Of a stretch of DNA of 21,542 bases, positions 6,433-12,867 are shown one piece after another. The position numbers were made by a program, and so were the translations under genes. The DNA is from Flavobacterium sp. (GTDB taxonomy: Bacteria; Bacteroidota; Bacteroidia; Flavobacteriales; Flavobacteriaceae). The stretch lies in contig JANJWE010000286.1 of the NCBI GenBank assembly GCA_024709705.1, positions 1 through 21,542 on the forward strand, given 5' to 3'. The notes beneath the pieces were generated by a model, which saw only the letters and a program-made list of their open reading frames with translations, was not told the DNA's origin and made no database searches. Positions within the stretch are counted from its first letter, which is position 1; each line of letters begins with the position of its first letter.

Positions 6433-7446
6433 TTATACTAAGTAGAAGAACGTAAATACAAACACCCAAACTAAGTCTACAAAGTGCCAATATAAACCTA
6501 CTTTCTCTACCATTTCATAACTACGTCTTTTCTCATAAGTTCCTAAAATTACATTTAAGAATATGATAAAATTAATTACTACACCCGAAAAAACGTGGAA
6601 TCCGTGAAAGCCCGTTATAAAGAAAAAGAAGTTTGCAAATTGTTTATTTCCGTATTCATTACGTACCAAATTGGCTCCTTCTACTACGTGAACGGCATCA
6701 TTCAATTTGGCCAAAGACTCTTCTCGGGTAAGAATTGTTTTGTGTCTAACCTTATTTAACGAAGGATGAACCCCATTTTTGTCATTTGATTCTTTGTAAA
6801 ACTCTTGGGTTCTAACTAAAATATTAGGATTGGCTTTAAATCCTTCAACTACCTCAGCAACTGAATACGTTGGCAATGAACTTTCATCTTTTGAAAACCA
6901 AATACCATTTTTTCGTTCGTGTTGAACTCTATCTTTAGGAAGAGTTAGAGCAAAGTCTGAAACTTTAACTCTTTTCCCCTCTTGGTCTACAAACTGTATA
7001 ATGCTTCCTCCTTTGGTTTCAATGGCACCATATTCGCCTTTGATAAAGTTTTTCCATTCCCAGGCTTGTGAACCTACGAAAATCAAACCTCCAATAATGG
7101 TTAAAAACATGTAGAAAGCTACTTTAGACTTTTTCATGTGATGTCCTGCATCTACAGCGAGTACCATAGTTACAGATGAGAAAATCAATATAAAAGTCAT
7201 TAATGCTACATAAAGCATAGGCAAATCTTGACCATGAAGAAATGGAAAGTGATTGAACACTTCGTCGGCAATTGGCCAACTGTCCATAAATTTGTATCTC
7301 GAAAAACCATAAGCTGCAAGAAACCCTGTAAAGGTTAAAGCATCTGATAAAATAAAAAACCACATCATCATCTTGCCATAGCTTGCTCCCATTGGCTCAT
7401 TTCCGCCGTCCCAGATTTTTTCTTCAGTCGTAACTGTCGCTCCCAT
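6433..7446 (-). CDS. Cytochrome c oxidase subunit III, long form with an insert
   Basis: Heme-copper oxidase subunit III of 337 residues. Family motifs are clear: helices at about 25-47, 75-98 and 109-128 ending in QAWEW, then HGFHVFSG (about 281-288) and the terminal YWHFVDLVWVFVFTFFYLV. Between the QAWEW helix and the following one, residues about 133-268 form a hydrophilic stretch of roughly 130 residues absent from classical subunit III, which explains the greater length. I believe related inserts occur in Bacteroidota homologues, but I cannot check this here. It is paired with a short subunit III gene upstream. Subunits I and II are not in the window. The start ATG at 7446 lies 25 bases after a TAAATTTG box. 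Confidence 0.92.
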   Translation of the reverse strand: MGATVTTEEKIWDGGNEPMGASYGKMMMWFFILSDALTFTGFLAAYGFSRYKFMDSWPIADEVFNHFPFLHGQDLPMLYVALMTFILIFSSVTMVLAVDAGHHMKKSKVAFYMFLTIIGGLIFVGSQAWEWKNFIKGEYGAIETKGGSIIQFVDQEGKRVKVSDFALTLPKDRVQHERKNGIWFSKDESSLPTYSVAEVVEGFKANPNILVRTQEFYKESNDKNGVHPSLNKVRHKTILTREESLAKLNDAVHVVEGANLVRNEYGNKQFANFFFFITGFHGFHVFSGVVINFIIFLNVILGTYEKRRSYEMVEKVGLYWHFVDLVWVFVFTFFYLV

Positions 7447-7471
7447 ATATAGTTATTAATTAAAAAGTTTT

Positions 7472-7479
7472 CAAATTTA
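7472..7479 (-). promoter_or_regulatory. TAnnTTTG -7 box upstream of the long subunit III gene
   Basis: The minus strand reads TAAATTTG, an exact consensus match, in the 46-base gap between the two subunit III genes and 25 bases before the ATG at 7446. The upstream -33 element is not evident. It may be an internal promoter or a chance match in AT-rich DNA. Confidence 0.3.
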
Positions 7480-7492
7480 CATATTTTTTCTA

Positions 7493-8071
7493 TTAGTAAA
7501 AATAGAAAAATAAAAACAACAAAATCCACAAGAAATCCAGAAAATGCCAAAACATCGCACCTAGCTCAATTCCAAGGGTTTGAGTAGAATTGTATTTTTG
7601 TTTAAAATGATTATAAATTAAGATTAAAAGAGCCAAAACACCACCAAAAAGGTGTGCCATGTGTAAGACTACAATGATATAAAGGAAAGAAGTTGTAATA
7701 TTACTTTCACTTCCAGTAAAAAAATAGCCCGCTTCTATAATTTGATTGAAACCCAAAAATTGCAAAATTACAAATAGGGCTCCAAGTGCTAAAGTACCCA
7801 AAAGAGCTATTGTTGTTGCTTTTCTGTTATTCTTTCGAATAGAAGTTAGTGCATAATGAAAAGTAAAACTACTTAATATCAAAACCAGGGTACTCAGGAC
7901 AAATGCTTGTGGCATTTCAAAATCTTTCAACCAATCCTTTCTGGAAGTACTTACCACAAATGCACTAGTTAGCCCGGCAAACATCATGACCATACTAATC
8001 ATTCCAAACCAAAGTAATAATTTATAGGATTGGTTTTTTCTTTCTTGGTGTTCTTGAACCGTCATTTCCAT
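7493..8071 (-). CDS. Cytochrome c oxidase subunit III, short form
   Basis: A 192-residue subunit III family protein with five hydrophobic helices (about 18-40, 55-75, 86-106, 128-152 and 171-191). Diagnostic motifs are HMAHLFGG in the fourth helix and the closing FWHFLDFLWILLFLFFYFY, matching the H-x2-H and W-H-F-x-D-x-x-W patterns of the family. The length equals the compact five-helix subunit III found in quinol and some cytochrome c oxidases. It starts 1 base after the cyoE stop. The first ATG (8071) and a second at 8065 are both possible. It shares its end motif with the downstream long form, so the two look like ancient paralogues; which one docks to which oxidase is not decidable here. 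Confidence 0.9.
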   Translation of the reverse strand: MEMTVQEHQERKNQSYKLLLWFGMISMVMMFAGLTSAFVVSTSRKDWLKDFEMPQAFVLSTLVLILSSFTFHYALTSIRKNNRKATTIALLGTLALGALFVILQFLGFNQIIEAGYFFTGSESNITTSFLYIIVVLHMAHLFGGVLALLILIYNHFKQKYNSTQTLGIELGAMFWHFLDFLWILLFLFFYFY

Positions 8072-8072
8072 A

Positions 8073-8993
8073 TTATCTCAAAAATTTATCTGCAATATAT
8101 ATCAATTGCAATAAGGTTATATAACTAACACTAACTAACATAAGCTTTCTAGCACTAAGAGCGTCTCGTTTATGATACAATTTGAAAGCATAATATAACA
8201 TCCAAATTCCTAAAAACAAAACTCCTATTGCTGACCATGGCGTCAAATACAATCGACTGCCCATTATACCCATATAGGGGAAAAGTGCCGGTAAAAGCGA
8301 AGCAATGATCAACCAAATAGTGTAGAGTATGATTTGTAATGCTGTAGATTTGTCTTTTTTTCCGGTAGGCAACATAAAAAAACCGGCTTTTTTGTAATCA
8401 TCATACAAAAACCATCCTATGGCCCAAAAATGGGGAAACTGCCAAAAAAATTGTATCAGAAATAAGGTGCCGGCTTCTAAACTAAAATCATTTGTTGCAG
8501 CTACCCAGCCCAACATAAAAGGAATAGCACCCGGTATTGCTCCTACAAAAACCGATAGAGGTGTAATTGTTTTTAAAGGTGTATATACACTGGTATACAT
8601 AAAAATTGAAATGGCTCCAAACATTGCAGTTTTGGGATTAATGTTATACAAAATCACCAAACCTACTAAGGTTAAAATTGAAGCCAACCAAAAAGCTGTT
8701 GTAACCGACATTCTCCCCGAAGCTACGGGTCTGTTTTTGGTTCTATCCATTAAAAGATCTAAATCTTTCTCAATAATTTGATTGTAAGCATTTGAAGCCC
8801 CAACCATACAATACCCACCAACAACCAATAAAAGCAAGGTAGAAACACTAAACGAAGCTAAATCTAAAATTCCAAGAAAATAACCCGCTATAGATGAAAA
8901 AACAACACTTATTGACAAGCCGGCCTTTGTGATTTCTTTGAAATCACGGTAAAGAATTTTAGCAGACAACGCATTGGGTACAGTATTCAACAC
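8073..8993 (-). CDS. cyoE: Protoheme IX farnesyltransferase (heme O synthase)
   Basis: UbiA-type membrane prenyltransferase that adds a farnesyl group to heme b to make heme o, the precursor of heme a for the oxidase encoded downstream. Seen: the first acidic motif NQIIEKDLDLLMDRTKNRP, the second motif YDDYKKAGFFMLP, and about seven to nine hydrophobic helices. The usual first Asp of the first motif (IDRDID in E. coli) is Glu here, a conservative change. There is no ATG in the N-terminal region. The longest frame starts with TTG at 9017, but that codon is inside a promoter-like TATCTTTG. I prefer GTG 8993 or the adjacent TTG 8990, the latter giving MNTVPNALSAK. Length is about 305 residues, normal for the family. 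The short subunit III gene starts 1 base after its stop. Confidence 0.9.
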   Translation of the reverse strand: MLNTVPNALSAKILYRDFKEITKAGLSISVVFSSIAGYFLGILDLASFSVSTLLLLVVGGYCMVGASNAYNQIIEKDLDLLMDRTKNRPVASGRMSVTTAFWLASILTLVGLVILYNINPKTAMFGAISIFMYTSVYTPLKTITPLSVFVGAIPGAIPFMLGWVAATNDFSLEAGTLFLIQFFWQFPHFWAIGWFLYDDYKKAGFFMLPTGKKDKSTALQIILYTIWLIIASLLPALFPYMGIMGSRLYLTPWSAIGVLFLGIWMLYYAFKLYHKRDALSARKLMLVSVSYITLLQLIYIADKFLR

Positions 8994-9011
8994 AGGTTGG
9001 TTTTGAAACAG

Positions 9012-9102
9012 GGGCAAAGATACAAATTTGGAGTCTTATATTGGATTGAACAAAATAGAAAAATGATGTTAAATTCATATCTTTTATTTCAATCCTTTGC
9101 CC
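9012..9102. repeat. Nested inverted repeat in the remB-cyoE gap
   Basis: Outer arms GGGCAAAG (9012-9019) and CTTTGCCC (9095-9102), and inner arms GGATTGAA (9043-9050) and TTCAATCC (9088-9095), are perfectly complementary. On the minus strand one continuous 15-base arm pairs with two separate segments, leaving a 23-base one-sided bulge and a 37-base loop. The outer arm overlaps the TATCTTTG box of cyoE. It could be an RNA structure in the 3' end of the remB-like transcript or a control element for cyoE. Apart from this the gap holds nothing I can identify. Confidence 0.5.
9015..9022 (-). promoter_or_regulatory. TAnnTTTG -7 box upstream of cyoE
   Basis: The minus strand reads TATCTTTG, an exact match to the Bacteroidota -7 consensus, 21 bases before the GTG at 8993. 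It overlaps the only longer start option (TTG 9017), which argues for the shorter protein. It also lies on an arm of the nested inverted repeat. The -33 element is weak: the nearest TTTG is about 28 bases upstream. Confidence 0.4.
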
Positions 9103-9116
9103 ATACAGAAAACCTT

Positions 9117-11219
9117 CTAGTAATCGAAATACCAATTGAACAAATCCGAACGAATTCCGACAGAAAACCATGTTGTATTTTGCTTGAAGGTCGTAATGGT
9201 ATTTTGTGAAGGATCAAAGTTACGGTAAATCAAATTTCCAAATAGTTTCAAATTACTGGTGGGATTCACCACATAACCCAATTGTAAGTCGGCTATAATG
9301 ATTGTCGTTTTATTTCCTTGTCCGATAGAAACCCCTTCATCAAAGGGTCTATTCTCATCATAATTTTTATAAATGTTGCTTCCGTAATTAAAAGAATTTT
9401 CATCGGTATCAAAATCCAATCCTCTAACACCATAGGTTAGTTTGGCATCGGCAAACCATCTTCCTCTAAAATATCTGGCAATCCCAACCCATTCTTTTGC
9501 ATTTCCACCCCATTGATGTCCTAAACTCTGATTGTTATGACCGTAGTTGGTAATTGCATTACTGTGTGAATACACATAAGGTCTGATGTGATTGTATTCT
9601 AGTTGCAAAAGCAGATTGGGCACTGAAAAAGCATCTAAATACTTGGCTCCAATTTGATATCCAAACTTATTTCTCCAACTTTTATTACCTGCTTTAACAT
9701 CGCTTAATGCAAATTCGTCTAATAAAAACTGCCCATAAAATTGAATTTGATTGGACCATTTGTACTTACTTGTCAAACCTAATAAGGCGTTACCCGACTT
9801 GGATGATGAAGTAAATTCAACGGTTCTGAAAAAAATTAATGGATTAATAAAACTTGCATCAAACCCTCTTTCATTGGTGTTGGTCCAAATTACTGATTCA
9901 AAAAAACCTAAGTTCAGTCTTTTACTAACATTCCAACTCAAATAATGATTGGCCATGTATTTGGTAGCATAGGTTCCGTCTTCGGTAACTTCGGGACGAA
10001 CATCTTTGAGCCACATATAAGTATTGGTGTATTTTATTTTCCAAAAAGTAGTATTTATTTTAAAACTTGGATATGGGCTAGCTCCATCACTCATAAGTAA
10101 TGAACGGTACCCGTCACCAATAAAATTTCTTCCATAACCTAATTGAAGATTTATAAATGAATTGGGGGTATAGGTTAAATTTGCTTCAGCCAATGGAAAA
10201 TCATAGGCGTCTGTTTTGAATTCTTTGGCTATTCCTATTCCCGGTATTATTGCCGGATTTCCACCCGATGGCCTTATACTTTCTGCATAGGCATTGTAAT
10301 AATCAGCAAATCTACCTTGACTTTCATAAATGGAAGTTGTAAAATTCAACTGCGAACCCAAACCGCCTTGAATTTGAACCCCTCTGGTATTTTGATAAGT
10401 GTAACTTGTTGTTTCGGGATCACTTTTACCTACTCTTAAATCTAAAATTGGATTGAGGGTAAACCAGTAAGAGTCCCCTTGAACAGAAACTAAATGTTCG
10501 TTCCAAAATTTTCTTCCCCACCACCCTTCTTTAGCTATCTTGATATTTGAATTATTTTGTTCAAAATCAAAATATTTACCTACTTCAGCATAAGTGTAGG
10601 GCTTTGAAGCTGTGTGGTTATTTGAACCGACTCGCTGTAATGAAGACTCGAATTGAGCGTACAAACTATGAGAAAACGGAATGTTTAAGTTACTTTTGAA
10701 ATGCGGATTTTGGAAGGTTTCGTATTTGATTTCCTCATATTCAGTCAAGTCTTGGTTTCCATTTTTAAAATGAGTTTGTTTAGATGCTTCTTTATTTTGT
10801 GATGATTGAAGTTCCTCGGGATTCTGTAAAGGAATCGAAATTCGCATGGAATACCTGGAATAGGTAGGTTTTCCGGCATAGGTAGGAGGAGTTATTTTGG
10901 GCAATAACAAGAAAACTCTTTTCGACTCATCTGCCAATTCTGAAAAGGGTGCATCTACATATTGCACTTTAAATTCGCCATCCTGATTTACTTCAAAAAG
11001 CACAATAAAAGAGCCCGTGTAATTAGACTGAACCACATTCTCAGGCACTTTAAATTCTTTATAAATATGTTTCTGAACATTTTTATAAAAGCATTGTTCC
11101 AAATCGGCATTTATTAAATTTTCACAATCCGAAAATACCGGAAACTGTTCGATTTGTTTTTCTTGAGCCGAAAAAAATTGAAAACAAAGAAATAAAAGTA
11201 AAACAAATCTGTTTCTCAT
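9117..11219 (-). CDS. remB: RemB-like gliding motility outer-membrane beta-barrel with N-terminal TonB-C-like domain
   Basis: A 700-residue outer-membrane protein. Signal peptide 1-18 (cleavage near FSA/QEK). Residues about 26-131 resemble a TonB C-terminal domain: Cys32-x10-Cys43-Phe, then KNVQKHIYKEFKVPE, the strand FIVLFEVNQDGEFK and LPKITPPTYAGKP. Residues about 170-700 are alternating aromatic/polar strands separated by turns, ending in the aromatic FNWYFDY, as in Wzi-like or other large barrels. I recognise the whole as similar to RemB, an outer-membrane protein linked to gliding in Flavobacterium johnsoniae; this rests on memory of the family and on the gene context, not on a search. 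A Wzi-type capsule assembly protein is the alternative reading. deoC lies 16 bases upstream, so the two are probably co-transcribed. Confidence 0.7.
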   Translation of the reverse strand: MRNRFVLLLFLCFQFFSAQEKQIEQFPVFSDCENLINADLEQCFYKNVQKHIYKEFKVPENVVQSNYTGSFIVLFEVNQDGEFKVQYVDAPFSELADESKRVFLLLPKITPPTYAGKPTYSRYSMRISIPLQNPEELQSSQNKEASKQTHFKNGNQDLTEYEEIKYETFQNPHFKSNLNIPFSHSLYAQFESSLQRVGSNNHTASKPYTYAEVGKYFDFEQNNSNIKIAKEGWWGRKFWNEHLVSVQGDSYWFTLNPILDLRVGKSDPETTSYTYQNTRGVQIQGGLGSQLNFTTSIYESQGRFADYYNAYAESIRPSGGNPAIIPGIGIAKEFKTDAYDFPLAEANLTYTPNSFINLQLGYGRNFIGDGYRSLLMSDGASPYPSFKINTTFWKIKYTNTYMWLKDVRPEVTEDGTYATKYMANHYLSWNVSKRLNLGFFESVIWTNTNERGFDASFINPLIFFRTVEFTSSSKSGNALLGLTSKYKWSNQIQFYGQFLLDEFALSDVKAGNKSWRNKFGYQIGAKYLDAFSVPNLLLQLEYNHIRPYVYSHSNAITNYGHNNQSLGHQWGGNAKEWVGIARYFRGRWFADAKLTYGVRGLDFDTDENSFNYGSNIYKNYDENRPFDEGVSIGQGNKTTIIIADLQLGYVVNPTSNLKLFGNLIYRNFDPSQNTITTFKQNTTWFSVGIRSDLFNWYFDY

Positions 11220-11235
11220 GATGATTTAGTAGAAT

Positions 11236-11979
11236 TTAGTAATTGCTATTTGTAGATTCTCCTTTAGCGATGGCTTTGGCAGCTGATGTACCAATACGCT
11301 TTACACCCAAATGAATCATGGCAAGAGCCTCATCATATGAACGAACGCCTCCGGCTGCTTTTACGGGCAATGGCGAACTATTTTCCAACATCATGATAAT
11401 ACTGGGTATAGTTGCCCCATTTGGTTTTCCGGCTTCGGTTTGATAAAATCCAGTTGACGATTTCACAAACACATCTTGGTAATTTTCCTCTTTAAAATGG
11501 GATATTATAGTGTTTTTTATTAAGGCAGACAATTGTACAATCTCTTGGTCGTTTAAAGCTGCTACTTCTATAATCCACTTGACAACTTTGTGATTTGACA
11601 ATCCTAATTGGGTACCTAGTACAATTTCATTTTTAACTAAATCGATTTCCTTGTTTTGAAAAGCCTTATAGTTGCATACAAAATCCAGTTCATCTGCCCC
11701 ATCTTCTATTGCTTTTTGGGCTTCACTCAATTTATCTTGTGTCGTATAGGTTCCTTCCGGAAAACCTATAACAGTACCTACCAAAACTTTTGAACCGGCA
11801 TTTAAGATCATTGCTTTGGCCATTGATACATAATCCGGGCGTATCATAATCAACTTGAATCTTTCGTCTATGGCTTCTTGAATAAAACCTTGAACTACCG
11901 CCTTATTTTCTTCAGATGACAAACCTGCCTGAGAAGCTGTTTTTAAATACGTAGAGTCTAAATAATTTTTTATTTCCAT
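11236..11979 (-). CDS. deoC: Deoxyribose-phosphate aldolase
   Basis: Class I aldolase (247 residues) that splits 2-deoxyribose 5-phosphate into acetaldehyde and glyceraldehyde 3-phosphate in deoxynucleoside breakdown; cytoplasmic TIM barrel. Catalytic residues are visible: Asp99 in DELDFV, Schiff-base Lys173 in VFVKSSTGF and proton-relay Lys207 in VKAAGGVRS. The phosphate-site motif is GVKRIGTSAA. The frame is open to 12003, but the added residues would be read through a terminator hairpin, and the ATG at 11979 gives the family start MEIKNYLDSTYLK. It sits between a terminator and the remB-like gene, with 16 bases to the latter. It is metabolically unrelated to its neighbours. Confidence 0.95.
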   Translation of the reverse strand: MEIKNYLDSTYLKTASQAGLSSEENKAVVQGFIQEAIDERFKLIMIRPDYVSMAKAMILNAGSKVLVGTVIGFPEGTYTTQDKLSEAQKAIEDGADELDFVCNYKAFQNKEIDLVKNEIVLGTQLGLSNHKVVKWIIEVAALNDQEIVQLSALIKNTIISHFKEENYQDVFVKSSTGFYQTEAGKPNGATIPSIIMMLENSSPLPVKAAGGVRSYDEALAMIHLGVKRIGTSAAKAIAKGESTNSNY

Positions 11980-11990
11980 AGTGTAAAAAT

Positions 11991-12014
11991 AAAAAAATCC
12001 CACCGAAGTGGGAT
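11991..12014 (-). terminator. Rho-independent terminator between the second tonB and deoC
   Basis: A perfect 7-bp stem (ATCCCAC with GTGGGAT) closed by a TTCG tetraloop on the minus strand is followed by seven T residues and then ATTTTT. It begins 19 bases after the tonB stop at 12033 and ends only a dozen bases before the deoC ATG, leaving little room for a deoC promoter downstream of it. Confidence 0.88.
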
Positions 12015-12032
12015 AAGAAAGCTTAAAATATT

Positions 12033-12785
12033 TTAACGTCCAATTTTAAATGTTATGGGAACAGTATATCGAACTTTTACAGGTTTTCCGGCTTGTTTAC
12101 CAGGAGTTAATTTGGGCAGTTTTGAAACCACACGAATTGCTTCTTTTTCCAAATCGGCATGAGCAAAGGCTTTGCTGTAAGCCGGTTTTACCTGCGTAAT
12201 TTTTCCATCTGTATCTACAATAAACTCAACCAATATTGATCCTTGTTCACCCATATCTCTGGCTCTCTCAGGATAATTTAAATTTGCCGATAGGAATTTG
12301 CTCATTTGTTCTCTAAAACAAGCTTCACGTTCTGCTCCTTTTAAACCCGCACACTTTTGAAAGGTAGGCGTTTCTTCCAGATCCCATTTTTCTACAAAAT
12401 CAGGAGCTTTTACCGGTGCAGATACGGGAGGTGTTTCTAAGGGTAAATCTTCAGGTAAGTCATCCATAGGAACCGTTTGCTGAGGCTCTGGTTCCGGAGT
12501 ATCATTAGGAATCGGTTTGAGTTGATTAAGAATTAACGGTAATTTTCTAGGTTTAACTTCATTTGTTTTGGGCTTAGGCTCTTCTTTGCTTTCAACAATC
12601 AATTGGGTTGTAAATGGCTTTTCAGAAATATCAACAATTTTTCGTGAATCAGGCATTTCAGTAGTTCTGGATGGGGTTTCCATCTCAATAACAAAATAGA
12701 CTAAAATCAATGAAGCAATAAGTCCTAATTGAAAATAGAGTTTACCGTTGTGGTTTACTTTGGGATACTGGTCTAAATTTCTCAT
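12033..12785 (-). CDS. Energy transducer TonB family protein (second copy)
   Basis: A 250-residue TonB-type protein that would couple the inner-membrane proton gradient (through ExbB/ExbD encoded elsewhere) to outer-membrane receptors. One N-terminal transmembrane helix (about 17-34, YFQLGLIASLILVYFVIE) is followed by an extended Pro/Glu/Lys-rich linker (about 66-130) and a TonB C-terminal domain (about 143-250). The last has Cys145-x10-Cys156-Phe, SANLNYPERARDMGEQG, VEFIVDTDGKI and LPKLTPGKQAGKPV. It lies between two terminators with a promoter-like box 20 bases upstream, so it is probably its own transcription unit. It is homologous to the adjacent TonB gene, but its linker is unrelated in composition. 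Confidence 0.92.
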   Translation of the reverse strand: MRNLDQYPKVNHNGKLYFQLGLIASLILVYFVIEMETPSRTTEMPDSRKIVDISEKPFTTQLIVESKEEPKPKTNEVKPRKLPLILNQLKPIPNDTPEPEPQQTVPMDDLPEDLPLETPPVSAPVKAPDFVEKWDLEETPTFQKCAGLKGAEREACFREQMSKFLSANLNYPERARDMGEQGSILVEFIVDTDGKITQVKPAYSKAFAHADLEKEAIRVVSKLPKLTPGKQAGKPVKVRYTVPITFKIGR

Positions 12786-12805
12786 AATAAAAGGATTAGT
12801 TATGA

Positions 12806-12813
12806 AAAAGATA
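12806..12813 (-). promoter_or_regulatory. Candidate -7 box of the second tonB gene
   Basis: The minus strand reads TATCTTTT, seven of eight matches to TAnnTTTG, 20 bases before the ATG at 12785. The preceding terminator T-run provides a TTTG about 15 bases upstream, shorter than the usual spacing to a -33 element. Confidence 0.3.
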
Positions 12814-12830
12814 TTTCAATTAGTATGCCA

Positions 12831-12861
12831 AAAAAAATCCGCTTCAAAAAAGCGGATTTTT
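12831..12861 (-). terminator. Rho-independent terminator between the two tonB genes
   Basis: A long stem, AAAAATCCGCTT pairing with AAGCGGATTTTT (12833-12844 with 12850-12861) around a five-base loop, is followed on the minus strand by eight consecutive T residues including the arm. It begins 6 bases after the stop at 12868. Because both arms are flanked by A/T runs, it could also act on the opposite strand. Confidence 0.88.
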
Positions 12862-12867
12862 AAAATT

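Noticed and set aside
8959..9209. Small open frames on both strands between remB and cyoE
   Set aside because: They overlap the ends of the flanking genes, have biased composition and show no recognisable family or start signals.
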